Assembly: GCF_040833955.1 (NCBI RefSeq)
Contig: NZ_CP162133.1
Location: forward strand, 2,646,501-2,710,500
Reading direction: 5' to 3'
Source: Leptospira sp. WS60.C2
Lineage (GTDB): Bacteria; Spirochaetota; Leptospiria; Leptospirales; Leptospiraceae
Length of the DNA: 64,000 nt
Below the pieces are notes generated by a model. The model had not been told where the DNA came from. It ran no database searches and worked only from the letters and a program-made list of their open reading frames with translations. Within the stretch, counting starts at the first letter, position 1; the number at the start of each line of letters is the position of its first letter. The position numbers were made by a program, and so were the translations under genes. This document shows positions 44,742 through 53,463 of the stretch, in pieces.

Positions 44742-46022
44742 CTAGAGACGGTTGGCGATGGGAATGTATTTTCTTTGGTTTTCGCCCACATAAATTTGTT
44801 TTGGCCGTACCTTTGAGAAATCCCCTTTCATCCTTTGTTCTCTCCAATGGGCAAGCCAACCAGGCAATCTACCGATTACTTGCATTACGGAAAACATATT
44901 TTTGGGAATGCCCAATGTATGGAAGACCAAACCAGAATAGTATTCTAAGTTTGGATACAAAAGGTTTTCCATGAAGTATGAATCGTTCCAAACCACTTCA
45001 TCAATTTGTAAAGCAACATCTTCTACTGCGCTTAACTTTCTACCTTTGTAAAATTCTTTGATGATCTCGCGAGCAACCATTGCTCTTGGGCTTACAACAT
45101 CGTATGCCTTTTGTCCAAAACCATTTGTGCGGATGGTGAGACCACCTCGTTTGAATCGTTCAAAATAATCTTTTACAGGAGTTTTCGTTTTGATGATATC
45201 TTCAATGAGACCAATGGCAGCAGTAGGTCGTCCCCCTTCTCTTGCTCCCCATTGAGCCATAATTCCAGCAGAGATGGAAGCAAACAAGTTAGCTTGCGTT
45301 GATCCAACGACTTGAACAGCGGTATTGGATACATTTTGTTCGTGATCTGCATGTAAAATCCACATTTGGTTTAGGATACGATCAAATTCTTCAGGAACAT
45401 TGTAATTGTCCGCTGGGAGTTTATGCATCATGTATAGGAAGTTCGTGCAATATGGATTTTTATCCAGTGGGTAAACAAAAGGATGTCCCACTGCGTGTTT
45501 GTATGTAAAAGCGGCAATGGTACGAATTTTCGCGAGCAAACGAGCAATCAAGTCCACGCCCATATCTAATTTTTCTTCGTATTCTTCTAGGTAATAACTA
45601 GATAACGAAGTAACCATCACAGAAAGTACAGCAAGAGGGTTCGCAACACCAGGGAATCCATCAAAAAGATTTAACATATCTTCATGGATCATTGAGTGTT
45701 TGGAGAGGCGACTTGAAAAATCTGCTAACTCTTGTTTTGTGGGCAGATTTCCATAAATTAATAAAAATGAAGTTTCAACAAAAGTCGATTGGTATGCTAA
45801 CTCTTTTAAGTCATAACCACGATAGGTGAGTTCCCCTTTTTCAGGATCTCTTCTCGATACTTTTGATAAACCAAGGGCAGTATTAAAAAGACCAGGGTCA
45901 ACGGTTACAAGCCCTGTTTTTCTGTAAAAGTCGGTAAGGTCGATACCTTCTTTTCCATCCGTTCCAGTGATGACCGGAAGTTTGTATGTTTTGCCTTTGA
46001 CGTGGATTTCCACTTCACTCAT
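44742..46022 (-). CDS. Citrate synthase homologue lacking the canonical catalytic residues
   Basis: A 426-aa protein aligning along its length with type II citrate synthase: HADHEQN, PFVYP and GWLAHW are recognisable. However, the three catalytic residues of E. coli GltA are replaced. His264 in WGPAHGGANEA is Glu here (WGAREGGRPTA). His305 in GFGHRVY is Gln (GFGQKAY). Asp362 in YPNVDFYSG is Glu (YPNLEYYSG). The arginines of the substrate pocket (SPRA, GRLPGW) remain, though the RPR of the last one reads RPK. So it may bind oxaloacetate or a similar ligand without normal catalysis, or do a different reaction. It should not be assumed to be the cell's citrate synthase. Confidence 0.8.
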   Translation of the reverse strand: MSEVEIHVKGKTYKLPVITGTDGKEGIDLTDFYRKTGLVTVDPGLFNTALGLSKVSRRDPEKGELTYRGYDLKELAYQSTFVETSFLLIYGNLPTKQELADFSSRLSKHSMIHEDMLNLFDGFPGVANPLAVLSVMVTSLSSYYLEEYEEKLDMGVDLIARLLAKIRTIAAFTYKHAVGHPFVYPLDKNPYCTNFLYMMHKLPADNYNVPEEFDRILNQMWILHADHEQNVSNTAVQVVGSTQANLFASISAGIMAQWGAREGGRPTAAIGLIEDIIKTKTPVKDYFERFKRGGLTIRTNGFGQKAYDVVSPRAMVAREIIKEFYKGRKLSAVEDVALQIDEVVWNDSYFMENLLYPNLEYYSGLVFHTLGIPKNMFSVMQVIGRLPGWLAHWREQRMKGDFSKVRPKQIYVGENQRKYIPIANRL

Positions 46023-46078
46023 GAAAAGACCTCTCTCCCTCCTATCTTACAAAATCTAAGTTAGGAATCTAGAAGAAT

Positions 46079-46426
46079 TTACACTTGAGCGAGCGCAGAA
46101 TGGAGAGAATCGTGAATCAGAACAAAATCAGTTAATCCCACAATGTCCATGACCTTACGGAAATGGGTGTTAAGACCTGCAAATTCAATTTTGCCTTGGT
46201 TCTCAGAGGATTTTGTGATGAGACTGATAAGTGTGGCAATCCCTGCTGAGTTGATGTACGAAGTTTCAGAAAAGTTAAGAATCACACGACTTCGTTTGTC
46301 TTGTGGGATCGATTCGTAGGACTGAACGATTTCCTCTTCCGCTTCGGATGTGATTTCGCCAGATATATGGATGACAGGGAGACTGCCCCCATTCTCAAAT
46401 CCCAATCGAATCTTAAACTCTTCCAT
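46079..46426 (-). CDS. STAS-domain anti-sigma-factor antagonist
   Basis: A single STAS domain of about 115 aa. The conserved Ser/Gly loop is SYINSAGIATLISLITK, with Ser in INSAGI the likely phosphorylation site. The open frame reaches 46468, but GGAGG lies 6 nt before the ATG at 46426 (MEEFKIRLG), and 3 nt before the ATG at 46429, so the start is one of these. It is close to the SpoIIE receptor gene; partner switching between them is a reasonable but untested inference. Confidence 0.85.
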   Translation of the reverse strand: MEEFKIRLGFENGGSLPVIHISGEITSEAEEEIVQSYESIPQDKRSRVILNFSETSYINSAGIATLISLITKSSENQGKIEFAGLNTHFRKVMDIVGLTDFVLIHDSLHSALAQV

Positions 46427-46471
46427 CATTAGCCTCCAGGGAATTCCACTAAGAACGCGGGTCAACAAAAA

Positions 46472-46693
46472 TTAGGATTTCGATTTTCTTTCTTCTTTTG
46501 TCATTCTACCGAAGGGTTGTTTGCATTTGCGACATACAAAATACACATCTGTAGGTGTAGCAGATATCCCGACAAGCCCCATCGCAATCATTCCCCAAGT
46601 GGAGTATTTCACAACCTTGCGTGCGTTTTCATCGTCGCGCGTGGTTCCACAGTCACAAGTGGGTCTGTCAGCTTTTTTGATGATTTGGTTCAT
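46472..46693 (-). CDS. Small zinc-ribbon protein
   Basis: A 73-aa protein with CDCG near residue 13 and CRKCK near residue 54, which together could form a zinc ribbon. Between them is a hydrophobic stretch (GMIAMGLVGISATPTDVYFV), perhaps a buried segment or short membrane helix. No ribosome site is apparent; a perfect 10-bp hairpin lies upstream. The family is not recognised. It follows the cytochrome c gene and is 46 bp upstream of the STAS gene. Confidence 0.65.
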   Translation of the reverse strand: MNQIIKKADRPTCDCGTTRDDENARKVVKYSTWGMIAMGLVGISATPTDVYFVCRKCKQPFGRMTKEERKSKS

Positions 46694-46704
46694 AAAGGAA
46701 GGAT

Positions 46705-46733
46705 TTCGGTTCCGCCAAAAAAACGGAACCGAA
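46705..46733. terminator. 10-bp perfect hairpin after the cytochrome c gene
   Basis: TTCGGTTCCG and CGGAACCGAA form a perfect 10-bp GC-rich stem around a 9-nt loop with seven A, 10 bp after the cytochrome c stop (minus strand). There is no T-run after the stem, so it could stabilise the mRNA end or regulate the following zinc-ribbon gene, whose start is only 12 bp away. Confidence 0.5.
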
Positions 46734-46743
46734 TTTAAGCAAT

Positions 46744-47148
46744 TTAATTTTTGGCTAAATGCTCTACGTATTTTGCAAGGATTTTGATGTTGTCATCACC
46801 CAAATGACCGTAAGCCACCATAGGAGATCCTTTGATTCCTTCTTTTAAGGTTTTTGTGATTCCAGCAATTGTGTTTCCGTTTTTCCACTCAGAAGCAGGA
46901 GCTTTGTAGTTTCTAGGTTTTGGGTTGAGAGCAGCGGCAGCAGCTCCATCACCAGCACCTTTTTCGCCATGGCAAGAAGAACAATTTTGGAGGTATAATT
47001 CTTCTCCTTTCGCTAATTCAGGATCGGCACTTGCACTGGATTCTTGTACAGCAGGTGCTTCTTCTTTTGGTTTGGAGTCGCCACAAGCCACCATCGCGAA
47101 TGCGAAGGAGACAGCGAGTAGAGAGACTAATACTTTTTTTGAGTTCAT
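46744..47148 (-). CDS. Cytochrome c lipoprotein
   Basis: A 134-aa class I cytochrome c with a lipobox (FAMVAC, Cys22), so it is a lipid-anchored periplasmic electron carrier. Residues 23-45 are an Ala/Glu/Pro/Ser linker. The heme site is CSSCHGEKGAGDG, and an axial Met may be that in KGSPMVAYG. Its size and fold suit a donor for the caa3 oxidase encoded about 8 kb away, an inference. It is on its own between the epimerase and zinc-ribbon genes. Confidence 0.93.
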   Translation of the reverse strand: MNSKKVLVSLLAVSFAFAMVACGDSKPKEEAPAVQESSASADPELAKGEELYLQNCSSCHGEKGAGDGAAAAALNPKPRNYKAPASEWKNGNTIAGITKTLKEGIKGSPMVAYGHLGDDNIKILAKYVEHLAKN

Positions 47149-47211
47149 TTCTTACTCCGAGATAAGGATGACTCCAGTCTCCTACCCTTCTCATCTTTTG
47201 AAAAGAAGAAA

Positions 47212-48126
47212 TCAGTTTTTTTGCAAAAGATTTGAGAGTGCCCCTTCTAAATTTTGAAACTGAAACTCATATCCCGATTGTAACAATCGTTCAGGGACAA
47301 CGTATTGCCCTTTTGTTACCACAACACTTCCTTCACCAAATAACGCTTGTATAGCGAAACTTGGGACTTTAAAGAGATTGGGGCGTTTCAGAGTTTTTGC
47401 CAATTGTTTTGAAAATTCAGCATTACTTGTGGGATGAGGAGACACCATATTATATGCCCCACTTGCCGAATCTTTTGTCATCAAATGGAGGGTTGCATTT
47501 ACAAAATCTTTAATGTGAATCCAACTCATCCCTTGTTTACCTGAGGCAATCGCACCACCAACTCCCATAAGAAAAGGAGGGATCATTTTTTCTAAAGCTC
47601 CTCCTTTGGGAGAAAGTACGATTCCTGTTCGCAGTAAAATGGTACGAATTCCTTGTTTTTCTAGAGGTGTGGTTTGGTTTTCCCATTCGACACATAACTT
47701 TGCCAAAAAATCATCCCCTGGAAGTGAGGATTCTGAATAGGAAGGGTGGATGGTTTCCGTCATGCCATAATAACCAACGGCACTTGCATTTAGGAATACT
47801 TTCGGTGGTTGTTTTACATCTTGGATTCTTGCGACAAGTCCCCTGGTAAAATCCACTCTAGAGGTACTAATTAATTTTTTTCTTTCTTCTGTCCACCTAA
47901 CGCCCGCAATCGGCTCACCCACCAAATTGAGAATGGCATCAAGACCTTCTAAATCAGAAGATTGTGGCAAGATACAGGAAACAAATTCAATCTCAGGATA
48001 AGAAGCAAGTGATTTGGGAATTGATTTTTGACGAGAAAAAACTCGGAAACGATGCCCTCGTTTGTTTGCTTCTTCGATAAAAGCCTTCCCGATAAGACCT
48101 GTTCCACCTAAAATTCCAATTTTCAT
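47212..48126 (-). CDS. TIGR01777-type NAD-dependent epimerase/SDR39U1-like protein
   Basis: A 304-aa extended-SDR protein. It begins with the Rossmann motif GILGGTGLIGKAFIEEANKRGH and has the SDR39U1-like cores LDAILNLVGEPIAGVRWTEERK, LNASAVGYYG and SWIHIKDFVNATLHLM. The C-terminal region (VPSFAIQALFGEGSVVVTKGQYVVPERL) is distinctive of the TIGR01777 family. The role is unknown; relatives are linked to cell division in cyanobacteria. It is divergent from the seven-gene cassette beginning at 48200. Confidence 0.9.
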   Translation of the reverse strand: MKIGILGGTGLIGKAFIEEANKRGHRFRVFSRQKSIPKSLASYPEIEFVSCILPQSSDLEGLDAILNLVGEPIAGVRWTEERKKLISTSRVDFTRGLVARIQDVKQPPKVFLNASAVGYYGMTETIHPSYSESSLPGDDFLAKLCVEWENQTTPLEKQGIRTILLRTGIVLSPKGGALEKMIPPFLMGVGGAIASGKQGMSWIHIKDFVNATLHLMTKDSASGAYNMVSPHPTSNAEFSKQLAKTLKRPNLFKVPSFAIQALFGEGSVVVTKGQYVVPERLLQSGYEFQFQNLEGALSNLLQKN

Positions 48127-48199
48127 AAAAACTCCAATGCAAGGTGTAAATAAAAAAAGAAGTAGCCCATTTTCGCATTCAGTATCATTTTTTCTTTCT

Positions 48200-48781
48200 A
48201 TGAGACCTGTGATTGTTATCCCGATTTTTCTGGCCGTCGTTTTCGTACTTTTTGGAAACTACTTTCTGTTTTCTGGCACAAAGAAAAACATCATGCGTTA
48301 CCAAGAGAATCCACCATTTCGCATTGAAGATGCCACCGCATCCACAGGGCTTTCGCAGTTATTAGACAAAAATCCAACCACAGTTTGGAGAAAGATTCGC
48401 AACTCACCTCTAGATTTTGACTTTTTCTTAGAAATGCACCTGACTCATTTTTGGGATGGGGATGTGTTCCAACCGAGGACTTTTTCAAATCTTGAAATCG
48501 AAGCTTGTCCAGGTGAAACCATTCCCCGTTTTACTCTCCGCTTTTTATTACGAGAAAGTATCAACGTGGACAAAGAACTTCGGATGCCAAAAGACGAGCT
48601 CGCTTTTACTTTTTCGTTTCAAGAAAAAGGGAAAAAACAGATTTCCATCCCATTGAACCAACTCCCTAAATTCAAAATCGAAAAGGAATATCCAAAGAAT
48701 ATATATATCTTAACTCCCGAATTCAAAATAGAATCAGAATTTGGTTGTTTGGCGGAAGTGTCACTGAAGGAAATTTTATGA
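48200..48781 (+). CDS. Hypothetical anchored protein, first gene of MoxR/VWA cassette
   Basis: A protein of about 193 aa with an N-terminal membrane helix (PVIVIPIFLAVVFVLFGNYF) and a soluble beta-rich part. STGLSQLLDKNPTTVWRK resembles the start of discoidin-like sugar-binding domains, but the match is weak. The ATG at 48200 is preferred to the longer frame from 48062, whose extra 46 residues overlap the divergent epimerase gene. It overlaps the MoxR gene by 4 bp (ATGA). Confidence 0.65.
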   Translation: MRPVIVIPIFLAVVFVLFGNYFLFSGTKKNIMRYQENPPFRIEDATASTGLSQLLDKNPTTVWRKIRNSPLDFDFFLEMHLTHFWDGDVFQPRTFSNLEIEACPGETIPRFTLRFLLRESINVDKELRMPKDELAFTFSFQEKGKKQISIPLNQLPKFKIEKEYPKNIYILTPEFKIESEFGCLAEVSLKEIL

Positions 48782-50355
48782 CAAAATTACCGAACAAACT
48801 GTCCGAATCTCCCACAATACCACAAAACAGGCGCAGTGAAAAAAAGTTTGATATCACAGACATTTTAGAAAATGGTCCTCTACCGATCAAAAAGCAAGTA
48901 TCAGGATCATTAGGTTTGGATGAAAAACTCAGAAAAGCCTATTTTTGGATCACAAACTTTGCCATCATCAATCCATTTTATGATATTGAATACAATGACA
49001 CTCCTCCTCTGAAGTTCTCAATTGGAGATTCCAAATCAACAATCACACTTCCGACTGCACAAAGTTATTCGAGTTTTATTTTACTTCCTCTTTTGACACT
49101 GATCTCAAAGGGAAAGTGTTTGTTTGTGGGTGGACCAGGGAGAGGAAAAACCGCATCAGCAATTCTTATGGGAATTCTTTCAGGATATTCTATCAAAGAA
49201 ATCAAACGCGCCATCCAACACGGCCAACCACAAATGACCATCACTGACTTACTAGGGAATCCTCTCCCGAGTGATATGATGCAGGCAAAATCAATGGATG
49301 AAATCAAAATTGCCTGGAGGAAATGGCTTGGGATGCAAGTAAAAATCATCGATGAATACAATCGTATCCCAACAAGAACCCAATCGGCACTTCTCACCAT
49401 CATGGGAGATAATTATGCCGAAATTTATGATCAAATTTATGAATGTCCAGATGCTGCCTGGTATTTAACAGCCAATGATGATGCAGGTGGAGGAACCTAC
49501 CAAGTAATCGAAGCACTCCGAGATCGGATTGATGTGGTAGTAAAAGCTCCGCACTTTAACACTCGTTTTATCAAAGAATTAATCCAAAGAGTAGAAGAAG
49601 GATACAAACCAGAAAGTTTGGTACCAAAAGAAATTATTTTTTCCGATGAAGAATTAAAAATCATCGGAGAACAAATCAAACAAGTGAACTTTCCAACAGG
49701 ACTAAGACGAAGGATGGAATTTTTTGCCTCTCAGTTTGAATTTATGGAATACGCTGGGGAACAACTAGAGTACAAAACAAAAGATACTGCAAAACTAAGT
49801 GCGGTTGATTACAGCACATTTTCTTCCCTTGAAACTGGTAAAGATAAAGTAAAAGACATTGGCTCTCAAACTAAAAACGGACTGAGTGTACGGGCAATCT
49901 TTACCTGTATCCAATATGCAAAATCCCTCGCTTATTTTCGAGGATTAACAGAAGTCACCTTGGATGATTTGAGTCATGTGTTACCATTTGTGTTGCATGA
50001 TAAACTGGTGCAAAACGTGGATTCTCCCTTTTTTGAAGAAGAAGAGAACCAAATTTATCGCAGTGACCGTGTGAGTTGGATAAGAAAACTATTCACCTTA
50101 TCCCTAAGCGAATATGAAAGACTTGGTCTTGATAAAAATGATACCATAACAAAACTCACAGATACCTTTGAGAATGGGCTTGAAGGTTTATCTGCAAAAG
50201 AAACAAAACAAAGACTTGTCGAAATTGAAAGAGAAATCGAATCTATTTCCAAGCAACGGAAGTTATATGGACATATATTCGACGATTTACTCAACTTAAA
50301 GTATTTACACCAGAGATATACAAATTACCTAAAATGGGTGGAATCGAATGTATGA
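48778..50355 (+). CDS. MoxR-like AAA+ ATPase
   Basis: A 525-aa AAA+ protein. Walker A is GGPGRGKTAS (about 115-124), Walker B is VKIIDEYNRIPTRTQSALLTIM, sensor 1 is WYLTANDDAGGGTYQVIEALRDRIDVVV, all like MoxR. It is longer than the typical 320 aa, with an extra N-terminal 95 residues and a C-terminal 200-residue helical part. MoxR ATPases work with VWA proteins to activate or load partner enzymes. The ATG overlaps the upstream TGA by 4 bp, and the next gene overlaps its own TGA by 4 bp. Confidence 0.9.
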   Translation: MTKLPNKLSESPTIPQNRRSEKKFDITDILENGPLPIKKQVSGSLGLDEKLRKAYFWITNFAIINPFYDIEYNDTPPLKFSIGDSKSTITLPTAQSYSSFILLPLLTLISKGKCLFVGGPGRGKTASAILMGILSGYSIKEIKRAIQHGQPQMTITDLLGNPLPSDMMQAKSMDEIKIAWRKWLGMQVKIIDEYNRIPTRTQSALLTIMGDNYAEIYDQIYECPDAAWYLTANDDAGGGTYQVIEALRDRIDVVVKAPHFNTRFIKELIQRVEEGYKPESLVPKEIIFSDEELKIIGEQIKQVNFPTGLRRRMEFFASQFEFMEYAGEQLEYKTKDTAKLSAVDYSTFSSLETGKDKVKDIGSQTKNGLSVRAIFTCIQYAKSLAYFRGLTEVTLDDLSHVLPFVLHDKLVQNVDSPFFEEEENQIYRSDRVSWIRKLFTLSLSEYERLGLDKNDTITKLTDTFENGLEGLSAKETKQRLVEIEREIESISKQRKLYGHIFDDLLNLKYLHQRYTNYLKWVESNV

Positions 50356-51290
50356 CTTCCATGACCTGGAAAGAAAGTCTCTTAAAAAACAAGGATATTT
50401 GCAATCAGTTAGTACTATCCGAAAAAAGATCCAACCCTAAATTCTCAAGTGATGATGTTTCTACGCACATAATTCCATTCTTTGATTCCATCACAAATAA
50501 AGGTCAGATCCTTTTAGAAGAAGGAACGATTCTAACCTTGTATGAAACATTTGTCACGCTTCTCTCCAAACAGTTTTTACAACAATTACAAGACAACACT
50601 TCTCATTATTATCAAATTTTGTTGGATGCCCCTTCTCATCTAAAACGAAACCCTGTCCTCTTTCTTACTTATCTTACAAATGCAATCTCAAAATTAGAAA
50701 ATGAAAAGAAAAAACTTTTTTTGAAACGTCTCGAATCCATCATTGGTTCGCTTCAATCGATAGAAGAGCTAACAATCATGATTGGACTGTTTTATTGGGC
50801 CAGTGGCAAACCAGAATATAGGGAAAGTCTTTATACTCAATTTTTAATCCTTCGAGCGGAACTTAAAACAGAATTGAAAAAAATTCTTGGACTGGACGAG
50901 ACATCCCTACAATCCCCATTTGCAAAGAGTACGCCAAATCATTCAGAAGGGACTTCTATTCATTTTCGAATCATTCCCGGCTATCCATTGTTTGGTGGGA
51001 GTTTTTTATACAAACCTGTTTTATATAAAAACTTAGATTCAATTTTGGTATGTTCTGGAGAAAAATGGTTTCAACTTTTCATAGATGAGTTTGGAACAAG
51101 TCTATATCCTACTGAGTTTTCAAAAGAAGTAGTTCCATCTGCCACACTCCAAACATACTTTTGGAAGGAGATGATACAAAAAAAATTCGAACTGAATTCT
51201 ATTGTTTCTGCCATTGAAAACGACTCTTATGTGATATTATCCTTAAACCATTCTTACCAATTGTACTTGTTTTATATAGGAAGGTCCTAA
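50352..51290 (+). CDS. Hypothetical helical protein of the MoxR/VWA cassette
   Basis: A protein of about 312 aa, not recognised. It is mostly helical in the first 200 residues (ETFVTLLSKQFLQQLQDN, FLTYLTNAISKLENEKKKLF) and mixed beta in the last 110 (FRIIPGYPLFGGSFLYKP). Position between the MoxR and VWA genes suggests a third component of the complex. The ATG at 50352 is preferred over 50334, because it makes the 4-bp ATGA overlap seen elsewhere in the operon. Confidence 0.7.
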   Translation: MTSMTWKESLLKNKDICNQLVLSEKRSNPKFSSDDVSTHIIPFFDSITNKGQILLEEGTILTLYETFVTLLSKQFLQQLQDNTSHYYQILLDAPSHLKRNPVLFLTYLTNAISKLENEKKKLFLKRLESIIGSLQSIEELTIMIGLFYWASGKPEYRESLYTQFLILRAELKTELKKILGLDETSLQSPFAKSTPNHSEGTSIHFRIIPGYPLFGGSFLYKPVLYKNLDSILVCSGEKWFQLFIDEFGTSLYPTEFSKEVVPSATLQTYFWKEMIQKKFELNSIVSAIENDSYVILSLNHSYQLYLFYIGRS

Positions 51291-52925
51291 ATGGACTTTG
51301 TAACGATTTGGGAATCAAAATGGAATGAAGCACTCAAACTTTGGAGTGAGTATGTAAAACTCTCTCCTGCGAAATTTTTATTCACAGAAATGGAAGAACA
51401 GAAAGAAGGCCTCACTACGTCTTTTGCTGCGATTCGTTTGAAAGACCACAGAGTGCTTTTGTCAGTGAATAAAATCAAATCCTTTCAATTAGAAGATTTT
51501 GCCCTCGAAATTCTCGGTCACGAAATTGGTCACCATGTTTATTGCCCGGGAGACTTAGTCGATCAAGCAAAACTTGTTTATATAGCAAGTTTAGCGATGC
51601 CAAGACTCAACCACCTAACACCGATGGTAGTCAATATTTATGAAGATTTATTTATCAATGATCACTTAAAACGACAAAACCATTTACAAATGGAAGAAGT
51701 GTATCGTAAAATTGGTAAACAAAATGATCCTTTTTGGAATTTCTATATGAGGACCTACGAATTATTATGGGCACTTCCATCAGGTACACTCACCGAAGGA
51801 AAGTTAAGTGATCAGATCCAATCAGATGCTGCATTAGTCTCTCGAATGATTCGAAATTTTCCTAATGATTGGACAAAAGGAATGTTTGATTTTGCAAGCA
51901 TTTGTTTTCCGTATTTTTTTGAACAAAATCAAACTTCCTATCCAATACACATTCAATCCCTTCTTGATACACTAGATGCAGGCAAAGGGATGACACCGCC
52001 ACCAGGGATCACTGAAGTAGATATTTCTTCTGAACTATTTCCCAAAGAAACAATCACCGGTACAAAGAAGAATCTTACCCCAGCTGAGTATTCTGCCATT
52101 TGTAAAAGTTTGGGAATCGAAGCCGATGTATCCGAGATCACCTATCGTTTCTATAAAGACAAATCTATACCGTATCTAGTTCCGTTTCCAGAATTGAGAA
52201 ATCCAAGTGCAAAAGAAGAAATCTTAGAAGGCAATGATTTATGGGACCCAGGTTCTCCATTGGAAAAAATCAATTGGCTGGAATCTACGATCAAAAGCCC
52301 AGTGGTGATACCAGGTTATACAACTGTGGAAGATGTCTATGGAGAGACAATCTCCACTGAAATACAAACAAATCCAATCGACTTAGATTTGTTTGTTGAT
52401 TGTTCTGGATCAATGCCCAATCCTCAAACGGATTTATCTTATTTAACACTAGCTGGTTCGATCATTGCATTATCTGCTTTAAAAACGGGAAGTGCAGTTC
52501 GAGTGACTTTATGGTCAGGAGAAAAAGAATTTTTAACCACTAATGGTTTTATCCGAAATGAAAAGGAAATTCTAAAAGTCCTGACGGGATACTTTGGTGG
52601 AGGTACTTGTTTTCCCTTGGAACTTTTAGAAGAAGAATACAAAGTAGAACCAAAACGAAAAAAGCATATCCTTGTCATCTCTGATGATGGAATCGACACG
52701 ATGTTAACTCAAAATTATCCAAGAGATCCAAGACAAATTGTAAGTCAGGCTTTAAAAAATGCACAAGGCGGAGGTTCGATGGTTTTACAACTTTACCAAC
52801 CAAACCAAAATCCTGTCGTGAATGAGTTACAACAAAATGGTTGGGACATTTATCCAATCCAAAATTGGAATGATTTAATTCAATTCAGTAAACACTTTGT
52901 GAAACGAAATTATGTTAGAAATTAG
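51291..52925 (+). CDS. HExxH metallopeptidase-like / VWA domain protein
   Basis: A 544-aa protein with two recognisable parts. Near residue 81 is GHEIGHHVYCPGDL, an HExxH zinc-binding motif with surrounding helices, as in VWA-linked putative metallopeptidases. The C-terminal 190 residues are a VWA domain with an intact MIDAS: DCSGS (DxSxS), GGGTCFP (Thr) and ISDDGID (Asp). Such proteins pair with MoxR ATPases. The gene starts directly after the stop of the helical protein gene and overlaps the next gene by 14 bp. Substrate unknown. Confidence 0.85.
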   Translation: MDFVTIWESKWNEALKLWSEYVKLSPAKFLFTEMEEQKEGLTTSFAAIRLKDHRVLLSVNKIKSFQLEDFALEILGHEIGHHVYCPGDLVDQAKLVYIASLAMPRLNHLTPMVVNIYEDLFINDHLKRQNHLQMEEVYRKIGKQNDPFWNFYMRTYELLWALPSGTLTEGKLSDQIQSDAALVSRMIRNFPNDWTKGMFDFASICFPYFFEQNQTSYPIHIQSLLDTLDAGKGMTPPPGITEVDISSELFPKETITGTKKNLTPAEYSAICKSLGIEADVSEITYRFYKDKSIPYLVPFPELRNPSAKEEILEGNDLWDPGSPLEKINWLESTIKSPVVIPGYTTVEDVYGETISTEIQTNPIDLDLFVDCSGSMPNPQTDLSYLTLAGSIIALSALKTGSAVRVTLWSGEKEFLTTNGFIRNEKEILKVLTGYFGGGTCFPLELLEEEYKVEPKRKKHILVISDDGIDTMLTQNYPRDPRQIVSQALKNAQGGGSMVLQLYQPNQNPVVNELQQNGWDIYPIQNWNDLIQFSKHFVKRNYVRN

Positions 52926-53463
52926 ATATTACATTAAACAAGTATTGAATACTCCTCTCCATACTGTAGATTTGGAAACTGTTAGTTTGGATGCTTTATG
53001 GTTTGATGTTCTGCTATCAAAAACAAACACAAGTAAACTTTCGATATTCCCACAATCATTCGATAAAATTCCGAATGGAAATTTAAAAATAGCACATGTC
53101 ATTTTAGCAAACTTACTTTATGACAAAGAATCACAAATTCCGGAAATATCAGCAAACATCCTATTTGAGTATTTATTGAACACATTACCAATATTATGCG
53201 AAACGATCCAAGCAGGTCAAAGCTGGAAAAATGACTCAGAAAAAGCAGAAGAACTTGTGAGAAGTTTATTCTATGCTCTAAATCTACTGCCTAAAAACGA
53301 AACCAAAGAATACTTTGTCGATCGTTACCGTTCTATTGACTCAAGGGAGCGGAATCGAATTCTCGAAGAAACAAAAAAAGCACAGGAACGAGCTAAAGAA
53401 ATATTAAGGCAATTACAACAAAAAGAAGAGGAAGAAGCCGCCTCAAAATACAACCGTGAGTGA
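52912..53463 (+). CDS. Hypothetical helical protein of the MoxR/VWA cassette
   Basis: A 183-aa protein, not recognised. Helices dominate, and the last 45 residues are a charged coiled coil (ERNRILEETKKAQERAKEIL). It overlaps the VWA gene by 14 bp and the PaaK-like gene by 8 bp, so it is translated as part of the cassette. It may serve as an adaptor; no specific role can be read. Confidence 0.7.
   Translation: MLEIRYYIKQVLNTPLHTVDLETVSLDALWFDVLLSKTNTSKLSIFPQSFDKIPNGNLKIAHVILANLLYDKESQIPEISANILFEYLLNTLPILCETIQAGQSWKNDSEKAEELVRSLFYALNLLPKNETKEYFVDRYRSIDSRERNRILEETKKAQERAKEILRQLQQKEEEEAASKYNRE

Noticed and set aside
48062..48199. N-terminal extension of the first cassette gene from ATG 48062
   Set aside because: The extra 46 residues would run over the start of the divergent epimerase and precede a typical signal-anchor; ATG 48200 is a better start.
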